From assembly GCA_003558125.1 (NCBI GenBank), contig PWMQ01000041.1, positions 1 to 34,403 on the forward strand: 34,403 nucleotides of DNA. Direction: 5' to 3'. The notes beneath the pieces are model-generated. The model worked only from the letters and a program-made list of their open reading frames with translations, did no database searches and was not told the origin of the DNA. Shown here piece after piece: positions 26,331 to 34,403 of this stretch (its first letter is position 1; each line of letters starts with the position of its first letter). The DNA is from Natronospira sp. (GTDB lineage Bacteria; Pseudomonadota; Gammaproteobacteria; Natronospirales; Natronospiraceae). The position numbers and the translations under genes are program-made.

Positions 26331-26366
26331 GGTGTCAGACGAGACAGCGCACGCTGGCCTGACACC
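26331..26366. promoter_or_regulatory. Inverted repeat in the decarboxylase promoter region
   Basis: GGTGTCAG at 26331-26338 and CTGACACC at 26359-26366 are perfect 8-bp arms around 20 bases, 35 bases before the decarboxylase start and 30 bases after hemN. It could be an operator for a dimeric regulator or a transcript hairpin. No T-run follows in the minus direction, so it is unlikely to be the hemN terminator. Confidence 0.45.
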
Positions 26367-26396
26367 ACGAGGATTGAAAGCGCTTCTCCGGCTTGT

Positions 26397-27788
26397 TCAG
26401 ATCACTCGGGAAAATCGCTGCTGTCCCTTGGCCGGAGCATTGTAGGCGTCGAACAGCATGGCCACGTTTCGAAGCAGAAAACGCCCGGCACTGGTAACGG
26501 AGAAACCGTCTTTGTCCAGCGTGAGCAAGCCATCCGTCGCCATGGTTTCCAGGGCCGGCAGGGTATCGGAAAAGTAAGTCCAGAAATCAATGTGATGACG
26601 ACGCCCCACCTGTCTGGCATCCACGATGCCATTGCACATGATGGACTGAATTACATGCTGACGGATGCGGTCATCGGCGGTCAGCACGAGCCCCCTTGCA
26701 ATAGGCAAGCGCCCTTCTTTGACCGCCTTCTGCCATTGACGGATCTCGGTCAGGTTCTGGCTGAAACAATCGCCGACCTTGCCAATGGCACTGGCACCCA
26801 GACCGATCAGATCACACTCGGCATGGGTTGAGTAACCCTGAAAATTGCGTTGCAGTTCGCCCTGGTCACGGGCCTTGACCAAGGGATCGCCGGGTCGGGC
26901 GAAGTGATCCATGCCGATATGCTCATAGCCGGCCTGGCTCAATTTATCCACCGCCAATGTCAGGAGGCTGAGTCGCAATTCCGCATTGGGCAGGCTGTCA
27001 CCGTCAATCAGGCGTTGAACCGGAAAACGGTCGGGCATGTGGGCATAAGCGTAGATGGAGAGCCGGTCCGGTGCCAGTTCGATGACCTGGTCCAGGGTGT
27101 GGGCAAATCCTTCCATGCTCTGACGGGGCAGACCGTAGATCAGATCAAAGCTCAGTCCGCCGACGCCGGCCTCTCGCGCAGCCGCTACCTGGTCGGCCAC
27201 CATGGCAAAGGGCTGGATGCGGTTGACCGCTTCCTGCACGCGCCGATCGAAATCCTGAATTCCCAGTGACATGCGATTGAAGCCCGTCTCCACAAGACTG
27301 GCCAGATCCTGCTCGGAGACCGAACGTGGATCGATCTCCACGGAGAACTCCCGTTCTTCGGGGGCGGCCAGGTTGAAGGCGCTGGACACGGCATTCATCA
27401 GGCCCTGCAGCTCGGCCGGGCTGTGAAAGGTCGGGGTGCCGCCACCCAGGTGCAGCTGTCGCAGCTTGCGGTCCGGGTCAAACAATGCCGCCTGGCGGTG
27501 CAATTCCTCGGCCAGATGCCCGAGATATCGATGCCCCCGATCGGACCGGCGGGTGATGCTGCGGTGGCAGGCGCAGTACCAGCAGGCCTCCTGACAGAAG
27601 GGCAAATGCACATAGAGGGAGAGATCGCGAGGGATGGGCTCTTCATTGGAGATTCGCACCATCTCCCGGTAGGCTTCTTCGCCAAATTCGTCCGAAAACT
27701 GCAGGGCCGTGGGATAAGAGGTGTACCGCGGCCCGCGGACGTCGTATCGGCGCATCAGATCTGGGTCAAAGGGCATGGGTCTCGCCAT
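26397..27788 (-). CDS. hemN: HemN, oxygen-independent coproporphyrinogen III dehydrogenase
   Basis: 463-residue radical-SAM enzyme that decarboxylates coproporphyrinogen III to protoporphyrinogen IX without oxygen. The N-terminal GPRYTSYPTAL is diagnostic. The cluster motif C65-X3-C69-X2-C72-X-C74 (CQEACWYCAC) is the HemN variant, followed by HLGGGTPTF, EIDPRS, SLGIQDF and a C-terminal HemN domain with STHAECDLIGLGASAIG. The annotated ATG at 27788 has only a weak CAGG before it; a second in-frame ATG at 27776 has AGG further upstream and is possible. A canonical ANR box is centred 64 bases before the start, so anaerobic activation is expected. Downstream genes on the same strand are the decarboxylase and fnr. 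Confidence 0.95.
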   Translation of the reverse strand: MARPMPFDPDLMRRYDVRGPRYTSYPTALQFSDEFGEEAYREMVRISNEEPIPRDLSLYVHLPFCQEACWYCACHRSITRRSDRGHRYLGHLAEELHRQAALFDPDRKLRQLHLGGGTPTFHSPAELQGLMNAVSSAFNLAAPEEREFSVEIDPRSVSEQDLASLVETGFNRMSLGIQDFDRRVQEAVNRIQPFAMVADQVAAAREAGVGGLSFDLIYGLPRQSMEGFAHTLDQVIELAPDRLSIYAYAHMPDRFPVQRLIDGDSLPNAELRLSLLTLAVDKLSQAGYEHIGMDHFARPGDPLVKARDQGELQRNFQGYSTHAECDLIGLGASAIGKVGDCFSQNLTEIRQWQKAVKEGRLPIARGLVLTADDRIRQHVIQSIMCNGIVDARQVGRRHHIDFWTYFSDTLPALETMATDGLLTLDKDGFSVTSAGRFLLRNVAMLFDAYNAPAKGQQRFSRVI

Positions 27789-27845
27789 CCTGTGAAGGTC
27801 TGTCCACGATGAGAGACATGCTATACAGCCCCGGCGGGGAAACCT

Positions 27846-27859
27846 TTGACCTGTGTCAA
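27846..27859. promoter_or_regulatory. ANR/FNR box upstream of hemN
   Basis: TTGACCTGTGTCAA is a perfect dyad, TTGAC-N4-GTCAA, the form common in ANR-regulated promoters. At -41.5 it would give a hemN start near 27811. It also lies 94 bases before the divergent unknown gene at 27953, so that gene could share the control. Confidence 0.85.
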
Positions 27860-27952
27860 GCAGTCGTCAAGTCGAGTGCCGGCTGAAAAGCCGTTAAACT
27901 GACGGCTCGGGTGATGTCCTGCTTGCAAGGATGCTGAACTGGGGAGAGTAGC

Positions 27953-28582
27953 GTGAATCTGCGGGATCGAGTCAGACTTTTCCAGATTGGGACACGATTG
28001 CTGACCGCCCCGCTGCTGCCCACCTCCGAGGACGCACCGCAAGTCCCTGCCCTGCCCGCAGACTGGCCGCAAGGCATGGCCAGCGACCATGGCTCTCTTG
28101 AGGTCCGTCGGTCGATATTGCGGCCACTGTGCTCACTGGCTGCCAGGGGGCATTTCCCGCTGGGAGAGATGCCGATTCATGAACTGGTCATTCGGGAGGA
28201 GCTGGCCCTGCAGTGGCCGCTATTCCGCCTGATGCTTGAGGATGAAGGCGCCTTGCTGCGATGGCATCCGCATCTGGCCTGGTATCAGGAGCGGGTTCGT
28301 CGACGCGGACGTCTCAACGCCAAACGCAAGCTGGCAAAGTGCATGCTGACATTCCGCAGTCTTCAAAACGAGGGGTTCCGCACGGATGATGGGGATCCCA
28401 TCATGGTCTATCGTTCGCCCCGCTATCTGATCCGCAATGGCGGCTCCCATCGACTGGCCATGCTCGCCGCAATGGGCCGACAATCCGTCCCCGTGGTGGT
28501 ACTGGATCGGCACGTTATTCTGGAAGACCCGGATATCCCCGCCCCCCTGCGACAGCGAATCCTGGAACTGGACCCGGCCTAG
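27953..28582 (+). CDS. Uncharacterised protein with a ParB-like nucleotide/phosphate loop motif
   Basis: 209-residue cytosolic protein, not recognised. The segment near residues 150-175, LIRNGGSHRLAMLAAMGRQSVPVVVL, resembles the G-x-H-R-x-A-x-x-x-x-G-x-x-x-VPV pattern of ParB/sulfiredoxin-fold proteins, which use it to bind nucleotides. Upstream is a basic stretch (RVRRRGRLNAKRKLAKC) and an acidic-aromatic helix region. There is no signal peptide or membrane segment. The start is GTG at 27953 with GGGGAG seven bases upstream; no ATG alternative is near. It is divergent from hemN across an ANR box, so it may respond to oxygen. The ParB-fold idea is inference from one motif and the function is unknown. 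Confidence 0.7.
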   Translation: MNLRDRVRLFQIGTRLLTAPLLPTSEDAPQVPALPADWPQGMASDHGSLEVRRSILRPLCSLAARGHFPLGEMPIHELVIREELALQWPLFRLMLEDEGALLRWHPHLAWYQERVRRRGRLNAKRKLAKCMLTFRSLQNEGFRTDDGDPIMVYRSPRYLIRNGGSHRLAMLAAMGRQSVPVVVLDRHVILEDPDIPAPLRQRILELDPA

Positions 28583-28594
28583 CGACCGTTCATG

Positions 28595-28626
28595 AAAAAG
28601 GGCGGGTGGCTTGCGCCACCCGCCCC
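28595..28626 (-). terminator. Rho-independent terminator of the sugar dehydrogenase gene
   Basis: 11-bp stem GGGCGGGTGGC with its complement (28600-28610, 28615-28625), loop TTGC. On the minus strand five T follow. It may also slow the convergent plus-strand transcript. Confidence 0.87.
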
Positions 28627-28664
28627 TTGCAACGCCCTTGATCAAGACAATATCGGACCTGTCC

Positions 28665-29816
28665 TCAGCTTGCCGGCTCCAGACGATACAGGGCCGCATC
28701 GGACTGGCCGTTGAGGATATAGATATTGCCGTCCGGGCCCTGACGAACGTCACGAATCCTGCCGATTCGCCGGAGCAGTAGCTCTTCGGCGTGCACGACC
28801 TCCGAATCCTCAACCACCAGACGCAGGATTCGCTGGGCGCGCAGCCCGCCCGCAAGCAGATTACCGTCCCAGTTGCCAAAGCTGTCTCCATGCACGACTG
28901 CCAGGCCCGAGGGGGCCAGGGTCGGCAGGAATTCAAAGACCGGCGGCTTCATGCCATAGGCCTGATGATCCCGCGAGCGGGCATCCCCGAACTCGCCTTC
29001 CGTGCGATAGTCCCGACCCAGGGTCACAACCGGCCAGCCGTAGTTGTTGCCCGGCTCGATCAGGTTGAGCTCATCACTGCCTCGCGGGCCGTGCTCGGTG
29101 GCCCAGATCTGCCCGGTTTCCGGGTGCTTGACGATACCCTGAATGTTGCGATGACCGTAGGACCAGATCTCCGGGGCATAGTCGTCGTCATCAACGAAGG
29201 GATTGTCCTCGGGGACGCTGCCGTCGGCATTGAGGCGAACCACCGTGCCCGAATGATCCTGGGTGTCCTGCGAACGCATGGGCTCGGCACCGCGATCGCC
29301 GATCGTCATCAGCAGGGTACCGTCATCAAGAAAGACAACCCGGGAGCCATAGTGGCGGCCGGGGCTGGTGTAGGTGTTGGACTCGAAGAGTTCCTCGAAA
29401 TCCACCAGGCTGTTTCCATCCAGGCGTGCGCGGGCCAGGGCAGGTACCGTCCCGTCACTGTCACCCTTGGAATAGGTCATGTAGATCCAGCCGTTGTCCT
29501 CGTAGTCCGGATGGACAACGATATCGAGCATGCCGCCCTGGTTGGCCACATGGACCTCCGGCAGCCCCTCCAGCGCGGTCTTGCTGCCGTCTTCCACCAC
29601 GTAGATAGCGCCCGGGCGCTCGGTCACCAGCTTGCGGCCATCCGGCAGAAAGCCCACCGCCCAGGGGTGGGTCAGCCCATCGACGACCTTCACCAGGCGA
29701 AATTGCTCGTATTCAGAGCCGACACTGCGCTCCACGACCTCCTGGGCGCCCGCCTGGGACAGCGGCAGCGTCAGGGAGAGCAGCAGGCCAGCCGCGGTAA
29801 GTGACTGTTTTCTCAT
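28665..29816 (-). CDS. Periplasmic PQQ-dependent aldose sugar dehydrogenase (YliI/Asd-like)
   Basis: 383-residue exported beta-propeller enzyme that oxidises aldoses with PQQ as cofactor. The signal peptide MRKQSLTAAGLLLSLTLPLS is cut near AGA-QEV. Family motifs: GLTHPWAVGFLPDG, GGMLDIVVHPDYEDNGWIYMTYS, SGRHYGSRVVF-like TSPGRHYGSRVVF, GHRNIQGI, ATEHGPRGSDELNLIEPGNNYGWP and a closing GPDGNIYILN. I chose the ATG at 29816 because GGAGGAAA lies just upstream; an in-frame TTG at 29828 overlaps that site. No PQQ biosynthesis genes are in the window, so cofactor supply is unknown. It is convergent with the unknown gene at 27953-28582. Confidence 0.88.
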   Translation of the reverse strand: MRKQSLTAAGLLLSLTLPLSQAGAQEVVERSVGSEYEQFRLVKVVDGLTHPWAVGFLPDGRKLVTERPGAIYVVEDGSKTALEGLPEVHVANQGGMLDIVVHPDYEDNGWIYMTYSKGDSDGTVPALARARLDGNSLVDFEELFESNTYTSPGRHYGSRVVFLDDGTLLMTIGDRGAEPMRSQDTQDHSGTVVRLNADGSVPEDNPFVDDDDYAPEIWSYGHRNIQGIVKHPETGQIWATEHGPRGSDELNLIEPGNNYGWPVVTLGRDYRTEGEFGDARSRDHQAYGMKPPVFEFLPTLAPSGLAVVHGDSFGNWDGNLLAGGLRAQRILRLVVEDSEVVHAEELLLRRIGRIRDVRQGPDGNIYILNGQSDAALYRLEPAS

Positions 29817-29951
29817 GATTTCCTCCAATTATTCTTGTGTAATTGCGAGAACTGGCGGATTGGGAAATACGGGAGGTGTGACAGGCAAGGATAGCTGGTA
29901 GTTCGGATTCGTACAGTGTTGGGGTTAGGAGTGAGGGGTTAGGGGGGAGTA

Positions 29952-29983
29952 GTGCTGGGTGCTGAGTGCTGAGTGCTGAGTGC
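29952..29983. repeat. Short tandem repeat of a 7-bp unit
   Basis: About 4.6 copies of GTGCTGA (first copy GTGCTGG) within a G-rich low-complexity stretch at 29916-29995, between the sugar dehydrogenase and tRNA-Ser. No coding or promoter signal is seen in it. Confidence 0.8.
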
Positions 29984-30022
29984 GGGGAGGATGGCCACCG
30001 AGAATGTGGTGACATCTCTGAA

Positions 30023-30113
<91 letters not shown>

Positions 30114-30451
30114 GATTCAACAACTTACCTTAACTCAGCGTCCACCAGCGGCATTGAGCCTTGGTGGACTGATCCTCCGTTCGCAACATTGGCGCGGGCG
30201 GGCTGTCTCAGGGGACAGACCGGCGCCGTTCGTCGGGCCGTGCCACCCTCGGGGTGACGTCAGCCGGGCGTGTAGCGGCCCAGGCTGGCAAAATGTTGCG
30301 GGGCAACCCGTTTCGGGGGTTGTCCTTGCAGCCGGAGCCCGCAGATTCTAACAGAGCACCAAAAGCGGCGCGACCGGCTTGAAGGGCCCCGAAGAAAATT
30401 CCGGGGGCAAATCGCTACAATGGATGTTACATAATCCTTGGAGGACAACGA
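30114..30451. other. 338-base intergenic region with extensive secondary structure
   Basis: No ORF with a ribosome binding site is seen. CGCAACATT at 30182-30190 pairs with AATGTTGCG at 30292-30300 and would close a domain of about 119 bases that contains smaller hairpins (TGTC-TCAGGG-GACA, CACCC-TCGG-GGTG). A further hairpin spans 30301-30324. On the minus strand TAGAAT near 30347-30352 could be a -10 for this region and tRNA-Ser. On the plus strand the mltF promoter must lie near its 3' end. No match to 6S, 4.5S, tmRNA or RNase P RNA signatures was found by eye. Confidence 0.4.
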
Positions 30452-31876
30452 TTGCTGCGGATCTGGCTGACCACAGGACTGGCCCTGCTACTGGGTACCT
30501 GCTCCCTGCCCCCTTCCCTGTTGGAGCAGGTGCAGAGCCGTGGTGAGCTGCATGTTCTGACCCGCAACAGTCCGACGACTTACTACATCGATGCCGATGG
30601 ACCCACCGGCATGGAGTTCGATTTGGCCCAGCGCTTTGCGGACCATCTGGGCGTGGATTTACGTATCACCGTCCCGGATGGTGTAAACGAGATATTCCGT
30701 CAGCTTGAATCCGGTGAGGCCCACCTGGCCGCGGCGGGTCTGTCGATCACCGATCGCCGTCAGGAGCGGGTACGATTTGGTGAGCCCTATCAGGAAGTCA
30801 CCCAACAGCTCGTGTATCGCTTTGGCCGCAGCCGGCCCCGTTCCCTGGATGAATTGGATGGCACCGTCGCGGTGGTGGCGGGAAGCAGCCATGAAGAAAC
30901 CCTGCAGCAGCTGGCGGAGGACTATCCCGAGCTGGAATGGAAGGCTATCGATGGGGTGGAGAGTGAGGAATTACTGATTCGGGTGGCCGAGCGGGAACTC
31001 GACTACACCGTGGCCGACTCGGTGGAGCTGCACATGAACCGCCGTTACTACCCCGAACTGCGCGCCGCCTTCGATCTGGCTGAGCCGGAACCCCTGGCCT
31101 GGGCCTTTCCCAAAAACCGCGACAACAGCCTGCGTACCGCCGCGAATGAATTCATCCAGCGCATGGAACGCCGCGGGACTCTGGCTCAGCTCCATGACCG
31201 GCATTTTGGCCACACCGAACGCTTCGACTATGTCGGCACGCGCATTTTCATGCGCCATATCGACAACCGGCTGCCAACGTACCGGCATCTGTTCGAGACT
31301 GCCGCCGATGACAATTCCCTGGACTGGCGCTTGCTGGCGGCCATCGGCTATCAGGAATCCCACTGGAATCCGCGTGCCGTCTCTCCCACGGGGGTACGCG
31401 GGATCATGATGCTGACCCAACGCACGGCTTCGGACCTGGGCGTGCAAAACCGAATCGACCCTCAGGAGAGTATCTTCGGCGGGGCCCGCTATTTCCGGCA
31501 GGTCCGGGATCGATTGCCGCCGGAGATCGAAGAACCGGACCGGAGCTGGATGGCGCTGGCTGCCTATAACGTCGGCTTTTACCACTTGATGGATGCCCGC
31601 ATGCTCACCGAGCAGAAGGGTGCGAACCCTGACCGCTGGATGGATGTGAGAGACCATCTGCCCCTGCTGAGCCAGCGCCAGTATTACACGCAGACCCGCT
31701 ACGGCTATGCCCGCGGGCGGGAACCGGTCATCTATGTGGACAATATCCGCCGCTATTACGACATCCTCTCCTGGATGATGCCCAAGGAGGACGACGACGA
31801 GGAACGGTTGGCAGAGGAAACCCGTGCCCCTGATGGAGTCGTTATTGAGGAAGAGCTGGGTGAGGACGGAGATTAG
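30452..31876 (+). CDS. mltF: MltF, membrane-bound lytic murein transglycosylase
   Basis: 474-residue envelope enzyme that cleaves the MurNAc-GlcNAc bond with anhydro-ring formation. A short N-terminal hydrophobic segment (about 4-18, ALLLGTCS) serves as signal peptide or anchor; Thr before the Cys makes a true lipobox doubtful. Residues about 30-255 are an extracellular solute-binding domain (RGELHVLTRNSPTTYY, AAAGLSIT) and about 285-430 an SLT domain with catalytic Glu302 in AIGYQESHWNP, then SPTGVRGIMMLT and AAYNVGF. The start codon is TTG with GGAGG seven bases upstream. The C-terminus is very acidic (EDDDEERLAEE, EEELGEDGD). The TAG stop directly abuts a palindromic mobile-type element, so the tail may have been altered by that insertion. 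Confidence 0.93.
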   Translation: MLRIWLTTGLALLLGTCSLPPSLLEQVQSRGELHVLTRNSPTTYYIDADGPTGMEFDLAQRFADHLGVDLRITVPDGVNEIFRQLESGEAHLAAAGLSITDRRQERVRFGEPYQEVTQQLVYRFGRSRPRSLDELDGTVAVVAGSSHEETLQQLAEDYPELEWKAIDGVESEELLIRVAERELDYTVADSVELHMNRRYYPELRAAFDLAEPEPLAWAFPKNRDNSLRTAANEFIQRMERRGTLAQLHDRHFGHTERFDYVGTRIFMRHIDNRLPTYRHLFETAADDNSLDWRLLAAIGYQESHWNPRAVSPTGVRGIMMLTQRTASDLGVQNRIDPQESIFGGARYFRQVRDRLPPEIEEPDRSWMALAAYNVGFYHLMDARMLTEQKGANPDRWMDVRDHLPLLSQRQYYTQTRYGYARGREPVIYVDNIRRYYDILSWMMPKEDDDEERLAEETRAPDGVVIEEELGEDGD

Positions 31877-32151
31877 GGAACCTCTGATTAATTCATTCGC
31901 GCCCGCAGTTGGCGCTGAGAGCGTCTGATTCAAGGCGCATTGCGCAGCACAGTAGCCTCTGTGCTACGGGCAAGCAATGCAATGCTGAAGCAGGCGCTCT
32001 CAGCACCAACCCCTTGTGGGCCAACGGGATTTTCCCTCTCGTCTTCGTTGCTCCTCGCTCATGTAGCACAGCGGCTACACTACGCTCGTCGCGCCTCGCG
32101 AGAGAAGAAATCCCGTTGGCTGTGGGCGCGAATGAATTAATCAGAGGTTCC
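31877..32151. mobile_element. MITE-like nested palindromic element, 275 bp
   Basis: Perfect 28-bp terminal inverted repeats (31877-31904 with 32124-32151, beginning GGAACCTCTGATTAATTC). The interior holds two further stems: 31909-31923 with 31995-32009 (14 of 15 paired), and 32021-32032 with 32108-32119 (12 of 12). Each encloses a smaller hairpin, 31946-31965 and 32063-32078, and those two are inverted relatives of each other (GTAGCACAG-A/C-GGCTAC). Flanks are TTAG and TTGG, similar to the 4-bp YTAR duplications of IS5-group elements. There is no transposase frame, so movement in trans is assumed. The left end touches the mltF stop codon. A deleted relative is at 8293-8353. Confidence 0.8.
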
Positions 32152-32190
32152 TTGGGTAGGTTGGCTGGTGGCTTCGGTAGGGTTAGGACC

Positions 32191-32715
<525 letters not shown>

Positions 32716-32723
32716 TTATTTCC

Positions 32724-34298
32724 CTATTCCCACTCAATCGTCGCCGGTGGCTTGCCGGAGATATCGTAGGTGACACGGGAAATACCCCGGACCTCGTTGA
32801 TGATTCGCCGTGAGACATGGTCGAGGAAATCATAGGGCAGATGTGCCCAGCGGGCGGTCATGAAGTCGATGGTTTCCACCGCGCGCAGGGCAATGACCCA
32901 GTCATAGCGACGGCCGTCACCCATCACGCCCACCGAACGGACCGGCAGGAAGACGGCAAAGGCCTGACTGGTCTTGTTGTAAAGATCGTGGTTCCAGAGC
33001 TCTTCGATGAATATGGCATCCGCCTTGCGCAGAATGTCGGCGTAGTCCTTCTTCACCTCGCCAAGAATACGCACCCCGAGGCCCGGCCCCGGGAAGGGGT
33101 GACGGAAGAGCATGTCATGAGGCAGGCCCAGCTCCACGCCCAGGCGGCGGACTTCATCCTTGAACAGTTCGCGCAGGGGCTCGATGAGCTTGAGCTTCAT
33201 GTGCTCCGGCAGGCCACCCACATTGTGATGGGACTTGATCACCTGAGCCTTGCCGGTCTTGGAACCGGCGGATTCGATGACATCCTGATAGATGGTGCCC
33301 TGGGCCAGCCACTTCACGTTGTCGATCTTGCCGGCTTCTTCATCAAAGACTTCGATGAAGGTGCGGCCGATGATCTTGCGCTTCTCTTCCGGGTCTTCCA
33401 CGCCCTTGAGCGCGGAGAGGAAACGATCCTCGGCGTCGACGCGGATCACGCGCACACCCATGTGCTCGGCAAAGGTGGCCATCACCTGATCGCCCTCACC
33501 AAGGCGCAGCAGACCGGTGTCCACGAATACGCAGGTGAGCTGTTCACCAATGGCCTTGTGCAGCAGGGCGGCGACTACGGAGCTGTCAACGCCGCCGGAC
33601 AGGCCGAGCAGCACATGATCGTCACCCACCTGCTCACGGACCTGGGCAATCTGGCTTTCAACGATGTTTTCCGGCTTCCAGTCGGCGGCGCAGCCGGCAA
33701 TGTCGTGCAGGAAGCGCTCGAGGATTCTGCCACCCTGAGGGGTGTGCGTGACCTCGGGGTGAAACTGAATCCCGTAGAAACGGCGGCTCTCATCACTGAT
33801 CACGGCGTAGGGGGCGTTGTCAGAGCTGCCCACCACTTCAAACCCTTCCGGCAGCTCGGCTACGCGGTCACCATGGCTCATCCAGACATCGAGACTGGGA
33901 ATGCCACCGGACTCCATGTGATCTTCAATCCCCTCCAGCAAACGGCTCTTGCCCGTCACCCGAACCCGGGCATAACCGAATTCCTGATGATCACTGGATT
34001 CCACCCGACCGCCCAACTGGGCCGACATGGTCTGCATGCCGTAACAAATGCCCAATACAGGCACATCCAATTCAAAGACGATCTTGGGTGCCCGGGCCGT
34101 GTCCTGTTCGGTGACCGAAGCCGGCCCACCGGAAAGGATCACTGCACTGGCGCCAAACTCGCGAATGGCCTCATCACCCATTTCCGGGTCATGAATTTCG
34201 CAATAAACGCCCATCTCGCGAACGCGCCGACCGATGAGCTGGGTGTATTGGGAGCCAAAATCGAGGATCAGGACTCGATGGGCGTAGATGTTTCTCAT
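32724..34298 (-). CDS. guaA: GuaA, GMP synthase (glutamine-hydrolysing)
   Basis: 524-residue enzyme that makes GMP from XMP, ATP and glutamine. The class I glutaminase domain (about 1-200) has GICYGMQTM with the nucleophilic Cys and FHPEVTHT with the His and Glu. The ATP-pyrophosphatase domain has the P-loop [15 protein letters not shown], and the dimerisation domain ends [10 protein letters not shown]. The length equals that of E. coli GuaA when the ATG at 34298 is used (AAGGA 11 bases upstream); a longer in-frame start at 34358 adds 20 unsupported residues. It is followed by tadA. guaB is usually upstream, beyond the window edge. The last 105 bases (34299-34403) are leader or intergenic sequence with a small hairpin, CTGCC-TTC-GGCAG. 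Confidence 0.96.
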   Translation of the reverse strand: MRNIYAHRVLILDFGSQYTQLIGRRVREMGVYCEIHDPEMGDEAIREFGASAVILSGGPASVTEQDTARAPKIVFELDVPVLGICYGMQTMSAQLGGRVESSDHQEFGYARVRVTGKSRLLEGIEDHMESGGIPSLDVWMSHGDRVAELPEGFEVVGSSDNAPYAVISDESRRFYGIQFHPEVTHTPQGGRILERFLHDIAGCAADWKPENIVESQIAQVREQVGDDHVLLGLSGGVDSSVVAALLHKAIGEQLTCVFVDTGLLRLGEGDQVMATFAEHMGVRVIRVDAEDRFLSALKGVEDPEEKRKIIGRTFIEVFDEEAGKIDNVKWLAQGTIYQDVIESAGSKTGKAQVIKSHHNVGGLPEHMKLKLIEPLRELFKDEVRRLGVELGLPHDMLFRHPFPGPGLGVRILGEVKKDYADILRKADAIFIEELWNHDLYNKTSQAFAVFLPVRSVGVMGDGRRYDWVIALRAVETIDFMTARWAHLPYDFLDHVSRRIINEVRGISRVTYDISGKPPATIEWE

Positions 34299-34403
34299 GA
34301 TGGAGGAGGTCCTTGAAGCCAATGCCAGCTGGATGGTCTCTTCTGCATTCTTGTGCACTGCCTTCGGCAGGCAGGCGGCGAGCTGCGAGCGACGAGCCGC
34401 GAG

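Noticed and set aside
30181..30320. 6S, 4.5S or RNase P RNA in the structured region near tRNA-Ser
   Set aside because: A local similarity to the GTCCCCTGAG word of 6S RNA exists, but overall length and 3' half do not match, and the GGAAGGAAGCAGC signature of 4.5S RNA is missing.
32817..34316. 499-codon plus-strand open frame opposite guaA, and similar long frames opposite fadH (21710-22891), the decarboxylase (25031-26362) and dipeptide-rich regions elsewhere
   Set aside because: They run antisense to genes with complete catalytic motifs, have no domains, and are expected in GC-rich DNA where third-position GC bias opens antisense frames.

Overview
The window comes from a GC-rich (by eye about 60% G+C) gammaproteobacterium. 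The proteins that support this are an MltF, HrpB, FadH, TadA and GuaA set with gammaproteobacterial architecture, and an ANR/DNR/NsrR regulatory set typical of facultative anaerobes or denitrifiers. Several secreted proteins are strongly acidic, which would suit a halophilic or haloalkaliphilic relative of the Chromatiales/Ectothiorhodospiraceae. That placement is inference, not proof.

Layout. (1) 1-4.7 kb: the end of a MoeB-rhodanese fusion, a small YjfB-type protein, then an accessory block with a DUF1566 lipoprotein and a secreted-protein gene broken by an in-frame TGA. Two 38-bp terminator-like direct repeats bracket this block. (2) 4.7-8.4 kb: a redox and nitric-oxide regulatory cluster. 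It holds a porin-like gene divergent from dnr, a perfect FNR-type box behind dnr that probably drives a small RNA of about 120 nt, nsrR with its own NsrR-type operator, and an FNR-like regulator with iron-sulfur ligands. (3) 8.4-19 kb: an S9 peptidase, a 1215-residue GAF/PAS/GGDEF/EAL protein, HrpB helicase, and a methyltransferase-thioredoxin pair. (4) 19-21.2 kb: a DUF4168 secreted protein with a sigma-54-type promoter and tandem palindromes upstream, then RhlE. (5) 21.4-27.9 kb: a run of same-strand genes, hemN - PLP decarboxylase - fnr/anr - fadH, with a canonical ANR box before hemN. (6) 28-34.4 kb: an unknown gene, a PQQ-type sugar dehydrogenase, tRNA-Ser(CGA), MltF, a 275-bp MITE-like nested palindrome touching the mltF stop codon, tadA and guaA.

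The unifying theme is oxygen and NO control. Four regulators (DNR, NsrR and two FNR-type sensors) and four plausible binding sites (5939, 6719, 7423, 27846) sit within 22 kb. The most promising undescribed elements are the FNR-box-driven RNA at about 6767-6884, the sigma-54 unit at 19.1-19.7 kb, and the palindromic element whose two copies differ by a compensated base pair. No complete IS, CRISPR array, phage or rRNA gene is visible.
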